Positions 18,456 through 29,879 of a DNA stretch of 64,000 nucleotides are shown one piece after another. The stretch is from Bacteroidota bacterium. GTDB lineage: Bacteria; Bacteroidota; Bacteroidia; 2-12-FULL-35-15. Each line of letters opens with the position of its first letter. Within the stretch, counting starts at the first letter, position 1. The position numbers were made by a program, and so were the translations under genes. Where the stretch lies: assembly GCA_029237775.1 (NCBI GenBank), contig JAQZBR010000002.1:558001-622000 (forward strand). Direction: 5' to 3'. Under the pieces are notes generated by a model, which worked only from the letters and a program-made list of their open reading frames with translations, had not been told where the DNA came from and made no database searches.

Positions 18456-21329
18456 ATGCCTGATATCAACATAGAAAAACTTAATTCAAAGGAATATATT
18501 ATAATTAAGGGTGCCCGAGTTCATAATTTAAAGAACATTGATGTTGCTATTCCCAGAAATAAACTGGTCGTGATCACGGGCTTGTCCGGCAGTGGGAAAT
18601 CTTCCCTTGCTTTTGATACTCTTTACGCTGAAGGTCAAAGACGTTATGTGGAAAGCCTTTCAGCTTACGCGAGACAGTTCATGGGGCGTATCAACAAACC
18701 TGAAGTCGACTATATAAAAGGAATCTCACCTGCGGTAGCGATCGAACAAAAAGTTAACACCCGCAATCCGCGTTCGACTGTAGGAACTTCAACGGAGATC
18801 TACGATTACCTTAAATTACTCTACGCAAGGATAGGCAAGACCTTCTCCCCTGTTTCGGGAAATCAGGTAAAAAGGGATACAGTTAACGATGTTGCGAATT
18901 ACATTAATTCATTAGCGCCTGAAACTAAATTATTACTCCTGTCTCCGGTTAAAAAAGCAGCAGGGAAATCATTAAAGGATCAATTACAATTATTGGCTCA
19001 GCAAGGATTCACCAGGATCCAGGTTAATGGAGAAGTGCAGAAGATCGAAGACTTCGTACTGACTAAATTTTCTGAAAAAACAATTGTCAACCTTGTTATT
19101 GACAGGATCACGGTTCGTCCGGATGATGAGGACAATGAAAACCGCATTTCAGATTCAGTTCAAACCGCTTTTTATGAAGGCGATGGGGAATGCATGGTTG
19201 AGATCATGGGAGATACAAGGATCGAAGAGAAATCTAAAGCTAAAGGCCCAAAATCAAAAGAAGGAAAACTGAGTACGGTCAGAACCTTTTCAAACCGCTT
19301 TGAATTGGATGGAATCACCTTCGAGGAACCTAGTCTTCATTTCTTCAGTTTTAACAACCCGGTAGGTGCCTGTAAGAATTGTGAGGGTTTTGGAAGTGTG
19401 ATCGGAATTGATGAGGATCTTGTTATTCCTAACAAGAATTTATCGGTTTATGAAGATGCGATAGTAGCCTGGAAGGGTGAAAAGATGAGCGAATGGAAAC
19501 ATGAACTTATCCGGAATGCACATAAATTTGATTTCCCTGTTCATCGCTCATATTATGATCTCAGCCCAAAAGAACGTAAGCTTTTATGGACGGGAAACAG
19601 TTATTTCGAAGGTTTAAATGCATTCTTCAAATTCCTTGAAACACAAGTATATAAGATTCAGTATCGCGTAATGCTTTCCCGTTACAGGGGAAAAACGGTT
19701 TGTCCGGAATGTAATGGTACCCGTTTGAGAAAGGATGCCTCTTACGTGAAAGTTGGTGGCTTATCAATTACAGATATCGTGTTGATGCCTGTTGATGAGG
19801 TATTACCATTTTTTCAAAAAATAAAATTATCTGAATACGATACAGAAGTATCAAAACGGATCCTTATTGAGATCACCAACCGCTTGCAATTCCTTTGTGA
19901 TGTCGGTTTGGGGTATCTTACTCTCAATCGATTATCGAACACATTATCCGGAGGCGAATCCCAAAGGATCAATCTGGCAACTTCATTAGGAAGCAGTTTG
20001 GTTGGCTCATTATACATACTTGATGAACCTAGCATCGGACTTCATCCGCGGGATACGCAACGCCTCATTAAAGTTCTGACATCACTCAGAAATATTGGCA
20101 ATACAGTAGTAGTGGTGGAACATGACGAAGAGATCATGCGTGCCGCTGATATGCTAATTGATATCGGCCCATTGGCGGGTACGCATGGAGGGAATCTCGT
20201 TTTCCAGGGAAAACACGAAGACCTCGAACATGAAAAAGAAAGTCTGACCGCTTTATATCTTACGGGGAAAGAGAAGATCGAGACACCTGCTACAAGAAGA
20301 AAGTGGAATAATTACATTGAGTTGAAAGGAGCTAGAGAAAATAACCTGAAAGGCGTTGATGTGAAGTTCCCGCTGAATGTAATGACTGTTGTTACCGGTG
20401 TGAGCGGTTCAGGGAAAACATCTTTAGTAAAACGTATCCTTTACCCTGCCCTGAAAAAAATTCATGGTGGTATGGGGGAACAAACAGGAAGCTTTGAAAA
20501 GATCAGCGGATCTATCAATAGTATTTCTGCAGTCGAAATGATCGACCAGAACCCGATCGGAAAATCATCTCGTTCCAACCCTGTTACCTACGTTAAAGCG
20601 TATGATGAGATTCGCGCTTTGTTTGCAGATCAGGCTTTAGCGAAAGCACGCGGATACAAACCTTCACATTTCTCCTTCAACGTGGATGGCGGAAGATGCG
20701 AAGTTTGCGAAGGCGAAGGGATTGTGACGGTTGAAATGCAGTTCATGGCCGACATCCATCTTTTGTGTGAGGTCTGCAACGGCAAGCGTTTCAAGCAGGA
20801 GATCCTGGAAATAAAATACAACGATAAGAACATCGCGGATGTTTTAGAATTAACCGTTGACGATGCAATCTCTTTCTTTAGGAATTCAGATAAACAAACC
20901 AATGCCGAGAAAAAGATCGTTCAGAAGATCTCGCCATTAGCCGAAGTGGGCTTAGGTTACGTGCATCTCGGACAATCATCGAGCACACTTAGCGGTGGTG
21001 AAGCTCAGAGGATCAAACTAGCTTCCTTTTTAGGGATCGGACAAAACAGCATATCTCCTACTCTTTTTATTTTCGATGAGCCGACTACAGGTTTACACTT
21101 TCACGATATCTCAAAATTACTGTATGCATTCAATGCACTTATCAAACAAGGGCATTCGATCATTATCATTGAGCATAATGTGGAAGTTATCAAGACCGCG
21201 GATTGGGTGATCGATCTGGGACCTGAAGGTGGTAATCAGGGCGGTACAATTGTTTTTGAAGGAGTGCCGGAAGATCTCGTGAAGAATAAAAAATCGTATA
21301 CGGGACAGTATCTTGTAGGGAAATTATAA
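18456..21329 (+). CDS. uvrA: Excinuclease ABC subunit A
   Basis: [36 protein letters not shown]; two CxxC zinc fingers; two ABC signature motifs. Confidence 0.97.
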   Translation: MPDINIEKLNSKEYIIIKGARVHNLKNIDVAIPRNKLVVITGLSGSGKSSLAFDTLYAEGQRRYVESLSAYARQFMGRINKPEVDYIKGISPAVAIEQKVNTRNPRSTVGTSTEIYDYLKLLYARIGKTFSPVSGNQVKRDTVNDVANYINSLAPETKLLLLSPVKKAAGKSLKDQLQLLAQQGFTRIQVNGEVQKIEDFVLTKFSEKTIVNLVIDRITVRPDDEDNENRISDSVQTAFYEGDGECMVEIMGDTRIEEKSKAKGPKSKEGKLSTVRTFSNRFELDGITFEEPSLHFFSFNNPVGACKNCEGFGSVIGIDEDLVIPNKNLSVYEDAIVAWKGEKMSEWKHELIRNAHKFDFPVHRSYYDLSPKERKLLWTGNSYFEGLNAFFKFLETQVYKIQYRVMLSRYRGKTVCPECNGTRLRKDASYVKVGGLSITDIVLMPVDEVLPFFQKIKLSEYDTEVSKRILIEITNRLQFLCDVGLGYLTLNRLSNTLSGGESQRINLATSLGSSLVGSLYILDEPSIGLHPRDTQRLIKVLTSLRNIGNTVVVVEHDEEIMRAADMLIDIGPLAGTHGGNLVFQGKHEDLEHEKESLTALYLTGKEKIETPATRRKWNNYIELKGARENNLKGVDVKFPLNVMTVVTGVSGSGKTSLVKRILYPALKKIHGGMGEQTGSFEKISGSINSISAVEMIDQNPIGKSSRSNPVTYVKAYDEIRALFADQALAKARGYKPSHFSFNVDGGRCEVCEGEGIVTVEMQFMADIHLLCEVCNGKRFKQEILEIKYNDKNIADVLELTVDDAISFFRNSDKQTNAEKKIVQKISPLAEVGLGYVHLGQSSSTLSGGEAQRIKLASFLGIGQNSISPTLFIFDEPTTGLHFHDISKLLYAFNALIKQGHSIIIIEHNVEVIKTADWVIDLGPEGGNQGGTIVFEGVPEDLVKNKKSYTGQYLVGKL

Positions 21330-23105
21330 TTCAGCCTGCTTCTTTTCTTCCTTGAACTGCAATTCAAACAAACGTTTGTAATGGCCGTTATGTCTAAGCA
21401 ATTCCTGATGATTGCCTGATTCGATCACTTCACCTTTTTCAAGAACAATTATTTTATCGGCCTTTTGAATGGTTGCCAATCTGTGAGCTATCACCACAGA
21501 TGTTCTGCCTTCAGTGATCTTTTCTGTCGCGAACTGTATCATCTTTTCCGATTCCGTATCAATAGATGATGTTGCTTCATCCAGCACAAGGATCTTGGGA
21601 TTATAAACATAAGCACGAATAAAGGAGATCAGCTGGCGTTGCCCTACTGAAAGCATCGCTCCTCTCTCCTTCACATCGTAGTCATAACCACCCGGCAGAT
21701 TACTGATAAACTCATGTGCTCCTATAACCTTGGAAGCATCAATGATCTGTTCACGTGTTATTGCGGGATTATTCAATGAGATATTGTTCAGAATTGTATC
21801 AGAAAAAAGAAACACATCCTGCAACACTACACCGATATTTTTCTGAAGTGATGCGAGCTCATATTCCCTGATATCAATTCCATCAATTGAAATGGAGCCC
21901 TTGTTATACTCATAGAACCTGCTCAACAAATTGATCACAGAAGACTTCCCCGCACCTGTCGCGCCAACAAGAGCAATACTTTCACCAGATCTTACTTCAA
22001 AAGAAACATTTTTAAGGATCCAGTCTTCGTTATTATACGCAAACCATACATCTTTAAATACTACATTCCCTTGAAGTCCTTCAGCAGACTTCGTTCCGCT
22101 GTTTGCGATCTTATCATCCGTATCGAGAACCTTAAATACACGTTCAGAAGAAACCATTCCCATCTGCAAGGTGTTAAAACGATCAGCGAGCTGACGGATC
22201 GGACGAAACATCATGTTTAGAAACATGATAAAGGCCATCAGGTCCCCAAGGCTCGTGTATTTCGAAAGAACACCTTTCCCGCCCCACCAAACTAACAAGG
22301 CGAGAGCGACAGAAGAGAGAATCTCAACTACGGGAAAAAATATAGAATAAGATTTAATTGAGCGGATATTCGCATCCCGGTGTTTACCATTGATCTCCTC
22401 AAAAGCAGCCATCTCCACCTTCTCACGATTGAAGATCTGCACGATCCTCATTCCGGTGATATGCTCCTGAAGAAAGGAGTTTAGCCTTGCCACCTGTGTT
22501 CTCACTTCATGGAATGAATTCGCCACAGCCTTTTTGAAAACGTACGTGGATATCAATAAAATAGGGATCGGAATCAGAACAATTAAGGTCAGTTGAATAT
22601 TGATCATGAACATGATCAGGACGATCACAATGACCTTTAATATATCGCCCATGATCACGATCAACCCCTCTGAAAAAATATCCGCGATCACTTCAATGTC
22701 TGATACAGCCCTGGTAACAAGCATCCCAATCGGAGTGTTATCATAATACTTCAACCTGAAACCGATAATGTGCTTAAACACTTGAATTCGCAGATCTTTA
22801 ATTATTTTTTGTCCAAGAGTATTTGTAAGGAATGCATCGGAGAACTGAAAGAATGCTTCAAGCAAAAGGATGAAAAGCATCAGCAAAGTCATGTTCAGCA
22901 ACATCTCCGCGTTCGGGATCTCTACATAATGGTCAAACGTGTACTTAACAAGAAGAGGCCTTACAATCGAAAGAACGGCAAGCGAAATAGTTGTAAATAC
23001 AGCCATTCCGAAGTTCGTGCGATAAGGACGTACGTAACGAAAGATGCGCTTTAAGATCGCGATATCAACAGCTTTACCTATTACCGATTTTTTCTTCTCT
23101 GTCAT
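21324..23105 (-). CDS. ABC exporter, fused permease/ATPase (MsbA-like)
   Basis: Walker A GATGAGKSS, SVGQRQL, DEATSSID. Confidence 0.93.
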   Translation of the reverse strand: MTEKKKSVIGKAVDIAILKRIFRYVRPYRTNFGMAVFTTISLAVLSIVRPLLVKYTFDHYVEIPNAEMLLNMTLLMLFILLLEAFFQFSDAFLTNTLGQKIIKDLRIQVFKHIIGFRLKYYDNTPIGMLVTRAVSDIEVIADIFSEGLIVIMGDILKVIVIVLIMFMINIQLTLIVLIPIPILLISTYVFKKAVANSFHEVRTQVARLNSFLQEHITGMRIVQIFNREKVEMAAFEEINGKHRDANIRSIKSYSIFFPVVEILSSVALALLVWWGGKGVLSKYTSLGDLMAFIMFLNMMFRPIRQLADRFNTLQMGMVSSERVFKVLDTDDKIANSGTKSAEGLQGNVVFKDVWFAYNNEDWILKNVSFEVRSGESIALVGATGAGKSSVINLLSRFYEYNKGSISIDGIDIREYELASLQKNIGVVLQDVFLFSDTILNNISLNNPAITREQIIDASKVIGAHEFISNLPGGYDYDVKERGAMLSVGQRQLISFIRAYVYNPKILVLDEATSSIDTESEKMIQFATEKITEGRTSVVIAHRLATIQKADKIIVLEKGEVIESGNHQELLRHNGHYKRLFELQFKEEKKQAEL

Positions 23106-23872
23106 TTCTCTTCATTCAAAAAATATCCATCGGGATATAAAACTTCCGTAAGATAAAGTCCTTCCGCAGGTACCGAAAATCCGGCATTCGACCGGTTCCT
23201 GCTCTCAATGATAGCTTGAAAACCATTTACATCAAGCTTACCTTTTCCAACATCTACAAGCGTCCCGACAATTGCCCGAACCATGTTTCGCAAAAACCTG
23301 TCGGCAGAGATGGTGAAAACCAACATGTCATTCTGTACCACCCATTCAGCCTTATAAATTTTACAATTATTCGTAAAGCTCTGAGTGTTGCTTTTCGCGA
23401 ATGATGTGAAGTCTGTATATTCAAACAAGACCTTTGCGGCTTTGTTCATTTCTTCCACATGGAGCGGTCCGTAAACAAACCATGCCCCGTCAACGTTGAA
23501 AGGATCCTTCTTTTTTGTTATATGATATTCATAGGTCCTGGAAACCGCATCGAACCTTGAATTTCCTTCATCCTTGACTTTCAGGATCTCTTTAATCGCA
23601 ATATCTTGCGGTAAGGAATTATTAAAACGAAAGATCCATTTATCCCTATCATTAAGCAAATCCGTGGAAGTATCGAAATGGGCATAAAAGTCTTTGGCAT
23701 GAACCCCTGTGTCGGTCCGCCCGCAACCGGTAACAAAAACAGGCTCATTAAGCAGCATCGACAACATTATGTTCAATGTATGCTGAACCGTTTTATCAGT
23801 GTTATCCTGAACCTGCCAGCCGTGATATGCAGTACCATTGTATGAAAGGCGGATAAAGTAGCGCGACATCAT
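23102..23872 (-). CDS. truA: tRNA pseudouridine synthase A
   Basis: SYNGTAYHGWQ; catalytic GCGRTDTGVHA; overlaps the ABC exporter start by 4 nt. Confidence 0.95.
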   Translation of the reverse strand: MMSRYFIRLSYNGTAYHGWQVQDNTDKTVQHTLNIMLSMLLNEPVFVTGCGRTDTGVHAKDFYAHFDTSTDLLNDRDKWIFRFNNSLPQDIAIKEILKVKDEGNSRFDAVSRTYEYHITKKKDPFNVDGAWFVYGPLHVEEMNKAAKVLFEYTDFTSFAKSNTQSFTNNCKIYKAEWVVQNDMLVFTISADRFLRNMVRAIVGTLVDVGKGKLDVNGFQAIIESRNRSNAGFSVPAEGLYLTEVLYPDGYFLNEEK

Positions 23873-24007
23873 TTATTTTAAGCGTTCAAAGATAGAAAAT
23901 AAAGGTGCTTAAAATCTAAATCAACAGCATTATTAGCTATGGAAAATCGTCATCAGTGTTTAACAAATTTTAACAGCCCAAAATACCTGATGTTATTGGT
24001 TTGTACT

Positions 24008-24015
24008 TAATTTTG
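24008..24015 (+). promoter_or_regulatory. Bacteroidota -7 box-like TAATTTTG upstream of moxR
   Basis: Matches TAnnTTTG; lies inside the ORF-track N-terminal extension, favouring the 24061 ATG. Confidence 0.45.
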
Positions 24016-24060
24016 ACCTGCTCAAAAAAATGCTATAAGAGTACTCTTAAAACTCAAAAC

Positions 24061-25047
24061 ATGACGGATATTCAAGAATTAAATGCCCGCATACAACGCG
24101 ACAGTGCGTTTGTGGATCTGCTAACACTGGAGATGGACAAGGTGATCGTGGGACAGAAGTACATGGTAGAACGCTTGTTGATCGGTTTGTTATCTAACGG
24201 ACATATTTTATTGGAAGGTGTTCCCGGACTTGCAAAAACGCTTGCTATCAAATCGCTGGCAAATACAATACACGCTAATTTCAGCCGGATCCAATTCACA
24301 CCCGATCTTCTTCCTGCCGATCTGATCGGAACAATGATCTACAATCAGAAGAAAGAAGAATTCCATGTGAAGCAGGGACCGATCTTTGCAAACTTTATCC
24401 TGGCTGATGAGATCAACCGCGCTCCTGCAAAGGTTCAAAGCGCTTTGCTTGAGGCCATGCAGGAAAAGCAGGTGACAATCGGTGAAACAACCTTTAAGCT
24501 CCCGAACCCATTTTTAGTTCTTGCAACACAAAATCCTGTCGAGCAGGAAGGAACGTACCCTTTGCCTGAAGCGCAGGTGGATCGTTTTATGCTCAAACTT
24601 GTGATCGGATATCCTTCAAAAGAAGATGAGCGTAAGATCATTCGTCAGAACCTTGCAAGTGAATACCCGACAGTAAATCCTGTGCTTAGCACTGAAGATA
24701 TTCTCAATGCACGCAAAGTGGTGAAGGATGTTTATATGGATGAGAAAATTGAAAAATATATTGTTGATATTGTTTTTGCAACACGTTTCCCTTCAGAATA
24801 TAAGCTTGATAAATTCAAAGGATTGATCAATTTCGGTGGATCTCCCCGCGCGAGCATTAATCTGGCTATGGCAGCCAAAGCGTATGCTTTTATTAAGCGC
24901 AGAGGTTATGTGATCCCTGAGGACGTACGTGCTATCTGTACTGATGTATTGCGTCATCGCATCGGATTAACATACGAAGCTGAAGCTGAGAACATCACTT
25001 CGGAAATGATCATCAATGAGATCCTGAATACTGTTGAAGTACCATAG
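24061..25047 (+). CDS. MoxR family AAA+ ATPase
   Basis: GVPGLAKT Walker A; LADEINRAPAKVQSALLEAMQEKQVTIG; ATG at 24061 preferred over TTG at 24001. Confidence 0.93.
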   Translation: MTDIQELNARIQRDSAFVDLLTLEMDKVIVGQKYMVERLLIGLLSNGHILLEGVPGLAKTLAIKSLANTIHANFSRIQFTPDLLPADLIGTMIYNQKKEEFHVKQGPIFANFILADEINRAPAKVQSALLEAMQEKQVTIGETTFKLPNPFLVLATQNPVEQEGTYPLPEAQVDRFMLKLVIGYPSKEDERKIIRQNLASEYPTVNPVLSTEDILNARKVVKDVYMDEKIEKYIVDIVFATRFPSEYKLDKFKGLINFGGSPRASINLAMAAKAYAFIKRRGYVIPEDVRAICTDVLRHRIGLTYEAEAENITSEMIINEILNTVEVP

Positions 25048-25150
25048 TACGAATTACAAATTTGTACTAATCTATAAATCTTAATAACAATTAGATTAAA
25101 ATTTAACGCGTACTACAATTCGTAAATCGGTATGTATTCGTAATTCGTAA
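25048..25150. repeat. Family B repeat (ATTCGTAA) between moxR and the DUF58 gene
   Basis: acaattcgtaaatcggtatgtattcgtaattcgtaaATG directly abuts the start codon. Confidence 0.6.
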
Positions 25151-26014
25151 ATGGAAACATCAGAGCTTTTAAAGAAAGTCAGAAAGATCGAGATTAAAAC
25201 ACGCGGGCTCTCCAACCAGATTTTTTCGGGAGAGTACCACAGTGCTTTTAAGGGCCGCGGTATGACTTTCAGCGAAGTACGCGAATACCAACCCGGAGAT
25301 GATATCCGTGCTATCGACTGGAATGTGACAGCACGATTCAATCACCCTTTTATCAAAGTGTTTGAAGAAGAACGGGAGATGACAGTGATGCTGGTTGTAG
25401 ATGTTAGCGCGTCCGGAGAATTCGGTACACAAAAACAATTAAAGCAGGATGTGATCACGGAACTTTGTGCCGTGCTTGCATTTTCTTCATTACAAAATAA
25501 TGATAAGGTTGGAGTAATTTTCTTTAGTGATAAAATTGAGAAATTCATTCCGGCTAAAAAAGGTAAAAGTCATGTGCTACGAATCATCCGCGACCTGATC
25601 GAGTTTAAGCCTGAACAGAAAAGGACAAACATTAAACTTGCCCTGAAATATTTAACAAGTGTAATTAAAAAACGAAGCATCGCTTTCGTGATCTCCGATT
25701 TTATGGACAATGATTTTAATGATGCATTGAAGATCGCAAATAAGAAACACGACCTGATCGCCCTCCGGATATATGATAAGCATGAGAAAGAATTACCTGA
25801 CCTTGGCCTTGTCAAATTTATGGATAATGAAACCGGTGAGCTGAAATGGATAGATACTTCTGATAAGCATGTCAGGATACAGTTCGCAGTGAACTATAAA
25901 AAACGAGAAGCTATGTTGAAAGATGCATTTACAAAAAGTGGCGTTGATACAGCAAATATCAGCACAGCTGAATCATATATCGTTCCGTTGACAAACTTAT
26001 TCAAAAGACGATAA
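25151..26014 (+). CDS. DUF58 (vWA-like) protein of the Bat operon
   Basis: GRGMTFSEVREYQPGDDIRAIDWNVTAR; DVSAS motif. Confidence 0.93.
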   Translation: METSELLKKVRKIEIKTRGLSNQIFSGEYHSAFKGRGMTFSEVREYQPGDDIRAIDWNVTARFNHPFIKVFEEEREMTVMLVVDVSASGEFGTQKQLKQDVITELCAVLAFSSLQNNDKVGVIFFSDKIEKFIPAKKGKSHVLRIIRDLIEFKPEQKRTNIKLALKYLTSVIKKRSIAFVISDFMDNDFNDALKIANKKHDLIALRIYDKHEKELPDLGLVKFMDNETGELKWIDTSDKHVRIQFAVNYKKREAMLKDAFTKSGVDTANISTAESYIVPLTNLFKRR

Positions 26015-26016
26015 TA

Positions 26017-27054
26017 GTGCGAATACGAATCAAAAGGAGTTTACAATCTGTGAGTATTAAAATGAGAATGGGAAAAGTTTTTAGACAGTGTTGCTACAAT
26101 TTTGTATTGATAGCTTCATTGTTTAATTCTTCTATGTCCATTGCTCAGGATATTAAAGCTGTCGCGAAGCTGGACAGTAATGTGATCATGATCGGACAGC
26201 AGATCAAACTTGAGCTCAGCATTCAATATCGGGTTGATAAAGGAAGAGATGTCAAAGTTACTTTTCCCTCTATTGCAGATACGTTACGTAAAGAAGTTGA
26301 GGTTGTGAGTCAATCGAAGGTGGATACCATCGTCAACAAAAATGATCCGTTTTTATTCACCCAGACAAAAACATTATACATTACCTCGTTTGATTCAGGT
26401 TATTGGGCTTTACCTCCTTTTAAGTTCGAAGTAAATACCGACAGTGCTGGCGCCTTTACTGAGCCTTTGCTTCTGCAGGTAAACACTGTGGCAGTTGATA
26501 CAACCCAGGCAATAAAAGATATCAAAGGGCCCTATGAAGAAACATATTCATGGGTTGACTGGCTGAAAGATCACATGAGTTTTGTTTATGCAGGCCTGGC
26601 ATTGATCGTGGCAATAATTATAATCATTGTACTTGTGCGAAGGATGAGAAAAATTCCTCCCCCAATGGTTATTGAGGAAAAGCCAGTTGTTCCTGCGCAC
26701 ATCATCGCTCTGGAAAAGCTTGAGAAGTTAAAATCGGAAAAGCTCTGGCAGGAAGGAAAGCTTAAATTATACTACAGCTCACTTACTGATATTTTAAGAG
26801 AGTACATTGAGAACCGGTTTAAGATCTCTGCTATGGAGCAGACCACCGATGAGATCCTCTTCGGTTTCAGAAATGTGGCTGTGGATGAAGAAAGCAAAGG
26901 AAAATTAAAGCTGGTTCTGACTTTGTCGGATCTTGTGAAATTTGCAAAAGAGCAACCTTTGGCTCAGGAAAATGAGACAAGCATGAATAATGTTTACGAT
27001 TTTATCAATGGTACAAAGAAGGAAGAAGAGTATTCAATAGAAGATAAAAAATAA
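26017..27054 (+). CDS. BatD/DUF4381-like membrane protein of the Bat operon
   Basis: Signal peptide, one TM (FVYAGLALIVAIIIIIVLV), position in operon; GTG start or internal ATG. Confidence 0.65.
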   Translation: MRIRIKRSLQSVSIKMRMGKVFRQCCYNFVLIASLFNSSMSIAQDIKAVAKLDSNVIMIGQQIKLELSIQYRVDKGRDVKVTFPSIADTLRKEVEVVSQSKVDTIVNKNDPFLFTQTKTLYITSFDSGYWALPPFKFEVNTDSAGAFTEPLLLQVNTVAVDTTQAIKDIKGPYEETYSWVDWLKDHMSFVYAGLALIVAIIIIIVLVRRMRKIPPPMVIEEKPVVPAHIIALEKLEKLKSEKLWQEGKLKLYYSSLTDILREYIENRFKISAMEQTTDEILFGFRNVAVDEESKGKLKLVLTLSDLVKFAKEQPLAQENETSMNNVYDFINGTKKEEEYSIEDKK

Positions 27055-27055
27055 G

Positions 27056-28066
27056 GTGCTGAACTTTTTTAATGACATAACTTTTGCAGATAAGGACCTT
27101 CGTTGGTTGTTCCTGGTAATACCATTCATAATAGCGTGGTATATCTGGAAAAACCGCACATATCATTCTGAATTGAAAGTTTCTTCTTTGGATGAATTTG
27201 CAGGGATCAAGCCTTCGTTTAAACAACGCATGCGCCATCTTCCTTTTATCCTGCGTTTGCTGGCTCTGTCTCTCCTCATACTTGTGCTTATGCGTCCTCA
27301 GTCGCGCAGCAGCTGGAAGGATGTTAAAACGGAAGGGATCGATATCGTGATGTCGCTTGATATTTCGAGCAGTATGCTTGCCCGTGATTTTAAGCCTGAC
27401 AGGCTGGAAGCTGCTAAATCAGTGGCTGATGACTTCATCGACAGCAGGCCTAATGACCGGATAGGGCTCGTGATCTTTGCTGCGGAGAGCTTCACTCAAT
27501 GTCCACTCACCAGCGATCACGCAGTTATTAAAAATTTGTTTTCAGGGATCCATACCGGAATGATGACAGATGGAACTGCGATTGGGAATGGTTTGGCTAC
27601 GGCTGTTTCAAGGGTGAAGGACAGCAAAGCAAAAAGTAAAGTGATTATATTGTTAACGGATGGTGTGAATAACAGAGGCTCGGTAGCTCCTATGACAGCA
27701 GCCGAGATTGCAAAGGCATTTGGGGTTCGTGTTTATACGATCGGTGTCGGAACAATCGGAAAGGCACTCTCCCCTGTCGCCTTATACCCTAACGGCCAAT
27801 ATGAATATGGATACGTGGATGTAGAGATCGATGAAAAAACGTTGACCGATATTGCTGACATGACAGGTGGAAAATATTTCAGGGCAACAGATAATAAAAG
27901 ATTGAGAGATGTGTATAAAGAAATTGATCGTTTGGAAAAGACCATATTTGAGGAAAAGAATTTCACCAACAAAGCTGAGCGCTTTTTGCCTTTTGCAATA
28001 GCCGCGGCAATATTGCTGCTACTTGAATTTTTATTAAGAAACTATTATTTACGCGGGATATTATAA
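27056..28066 (+). CDS. batA: vWA domain protein, BatA
   Basis: MIDAS DISSS; GTG start; synteny. Confidence 0.9.
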   Translation: MLNFFNDITFADKDLRWLFLVIPFIIAWYIWKNRTYHSELKVSSLDEFAGIKPSFKQRMRHLPFILRLLALSLLILVLMRPQSRSSWKDVKTEGIDIVMSLDISSSMLARDFKPDRLEAAKSVADDFIDSRPNDRIGLVIFAAESFTQCPLTSDHAVIKNLFSGIHTGMMTDGTAIGNGLATAVSRVKDSKAKSKVIILLTDGVNNRGSVAPMTAAEIAKAFGVRVYTIGVGTIGKALSPVALYPNGQYEYGYVDVEIDEKTLTDIADMTGGKYFRATDNKRLRDVYKEIDRLEKTIFEEKNFTNKAERFLPFAIAAAILLLLEFLLRNYYLRGIL

Positions 28067-29106
28067 TGCAGTTCGAAAACATATATTTTGTTTATGCTTT
28101 TGCAGTAATTCCTTTTCTACTGCTCGGTTACTGGCTGACTGCCCGCTGGAAAAACAAAGCTTTGAAAGCTTACGGGGATCTGCTTATTACACGAACATTA
28201 TTTCCGGACCTTTCTAAAGCAAAACAGCGTGGAAAGTTTATTCTTTTTTTATTCGCTTTCTTTTTTCTGATCATCGGGCTCATCAATCCTCAGATCGGAA
28301 CAAAACTGGAGGAAGTAAAACGGAAAGGTGCTGATATAATGATCTGTCTGGATGTTTCAAACAGCATGAGGGCTGAGGACCTTCAGCCTAACCGTCTTGA
28401 AAAATCGAAGCAAGCCATTGCAAAGCTTATGGATAAGCTTGAAGGTGACCGGCTTGGGATCATTGTTTTTGGAGGAGAAGCATACGTTCAGTTACCTATA
28501 ACAACGGATTACTCGGCTGCAAAGCTGTTTCTGGAAAGCATCAGCACAGACATGATACCTACTCAAGGTACTGATATAGGGAAAGCAATTGATCTTGCGG
28601 TGGAATCGTTCGGGAAGGATGAAGGCAAGAACAAAGCTATTGTTATTATAACAGATGGAGAAAACCATGAGGAAGATGCTTTGAGAGCAGCTGAAGAGGC
28701 AGCCGGCAAAGGGATCAGTATCCATACCATTGGAATGGGTTCGGAGAACGGCTCTCCTATCCCACTTTACAAAGGCAATGTGCAGGATGGATTCCGAAAA
28801 GACAAAGATGGCAACACGGTGATCACAAAGTTAAATGAAGAGATCCTGCAGGAAATAGCAGGTGCAGGAAACGGGATCTATGTAAGAGCAACTAATACGG
28901 ATGCCGGACTTAACAATGTTTTGGGTGCACTGGAGAAGCTGGAGAAAAAACAATTCGACAGTAAAATGTACAGCGATTATGAAGATCGTTTTCAATGGTT
29001 TATTGCTGCAGCTTTTCTTTTATTATTGATTGAAGTTCTGATCAGCGAAAGAAAAAGTAAGCTTTACAAAAGATTGAATTTGTTCGGAGAGAAAAATGAA
29101 AATTAA
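28066..29106 (+). CDS. batB: vWA domain protein, BatB
   Basis: MIDAS DVSNS; overlaps batA by 1 nt. Confidence 0.9.
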   Translation: MQFENIYFVYAFAVIPFLLLGYWLTARWKNKALKAYGDLLITRTLFPDLSKAKQRGKFILFLFAFFFLIIGLINPQIGTKLEEVKRKGADIMICLDVSNSMRAEDLQPNRLEKSKQAIAKLMDKLEGDRLGIIVFGGEAYVQLPITTDYSAAKLFLESISTDMIPTQGTDIGKAIDLAVESFGKDEGKNKAIVIITDGENHEEDALRAAEEAAGKGISIHTIGMGSENGSPIPLYKGNVQDGFRKDKDGNTVITKLNEEILQEIAGAGNGIYVRATNTDAGLNNVLGALEKLEKKQFDSKMYSDYEDRFQWFIAAAFLLLLIEVLISERKSKLYKRLNLFGEKNEN

Positions 29107-29839
29107 GAGGCAGATATCACATAGCGCAAAAACGAAGATCCTTTGTCTTCTTGTAATTCTGTTGCCTTTGGTTTCACTTGCACAGCAGGAAAAGAAATTC
29201 ATTTTTGAAGGGAATAAAAATTACAATGAAAAGAAATACGCTGATGCTGAAAAGAACTACAAGCAGGGATTAAGTAAGAACAAAAATTCATACAAAGGAA
29301 GCTTTAATCTGGGAGACGCTTATTATAAACAGGAGAAATACGAAGAGGCAGCTGAACAATTCCAGGCCTTAACTCATAAGGCGACTTCTAAAGATACGCT
29401 TGCAAAGGCTTATCACAATCTTGGCAACTCTCTCTTGAAATCAAAGAAGTACAAAGAAAGTGTTGAAGCATACAAAAATGCATTAAAGAATAACCCTCAG
29501 GATGAAGACACAAGATATAACCTTGCCTGTGCCCAGCAATATCTGAAACAACAGCAACAACAGCAGAACAAGGATAAGAAGGACGACAAAAAAGATCAGG
29601 ATAAAAAAGATCAGGACAAGAAGAAGGAAGACAAGAAGGATCAGGATAAAAAAGACGAAAACAAAAAGGATCAGGATAAAAAAGATCAGAAGGAAAAACA
29701 GGAACGCGAAAAGAATAAAATTTCAAAAGAAGATGCCCAGCGCTTGCTGGATGCACTTCAAAATGATGAAAAAAATCTTCAAGATAAAGTGAAGAAAGGA
29801 AAACCGGGAGTGAAAGTTGAAATTGAAAAAGACTGGTAG
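29096..29839 (+). CDS. batC: TPR protein, BatC-like, with Lys/Asp/Gln low-complexity tail
   Basis: TPR repeats, KKDQDKKDQDKK tract; overlaps batB by 11 nt. Confidence 0.85.
   Translation: MKIKRQISHSAKTKILCLLVILLPLVSLAQQEKKFIFEGNKNYNEKKYADAEKNYKQGLSKNKNSYKGSFNLGDAYYKQEKYEEAAEQFQALTHKATSKDTLAKAYHNLGNSLLKSKKYKESVEAYKNALKNNPQDEDTRYNLACAQQYLKQQQQQQNKDKKDDKKDQDKKDQDKKKEDKKDQDKKDENKKDQDKKDQKEKQEREKNKISKEDAQRLLDALQNDEKNLQDKVKKGKPGVKVEIEKDW
29560..29715 (+). repeat. Degenerate tandem repeat AAAGATCAGGATAA encoding KDQDKK
   Basis: Repeated gatcaggataaaaaa units. Confidence 0.75.
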
Positions 29840-29879
29840 TTAAAGAAGCAGAATAAAATAAAGGAGATTTTAAATCGGA

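Noticed and set aside
24001-24060. TTG-initiated N-terminal extension of MoxR
   Set aside because: Contains a TAATTTTG promoter-like box and no family sequence; ATG at 24061 fits better
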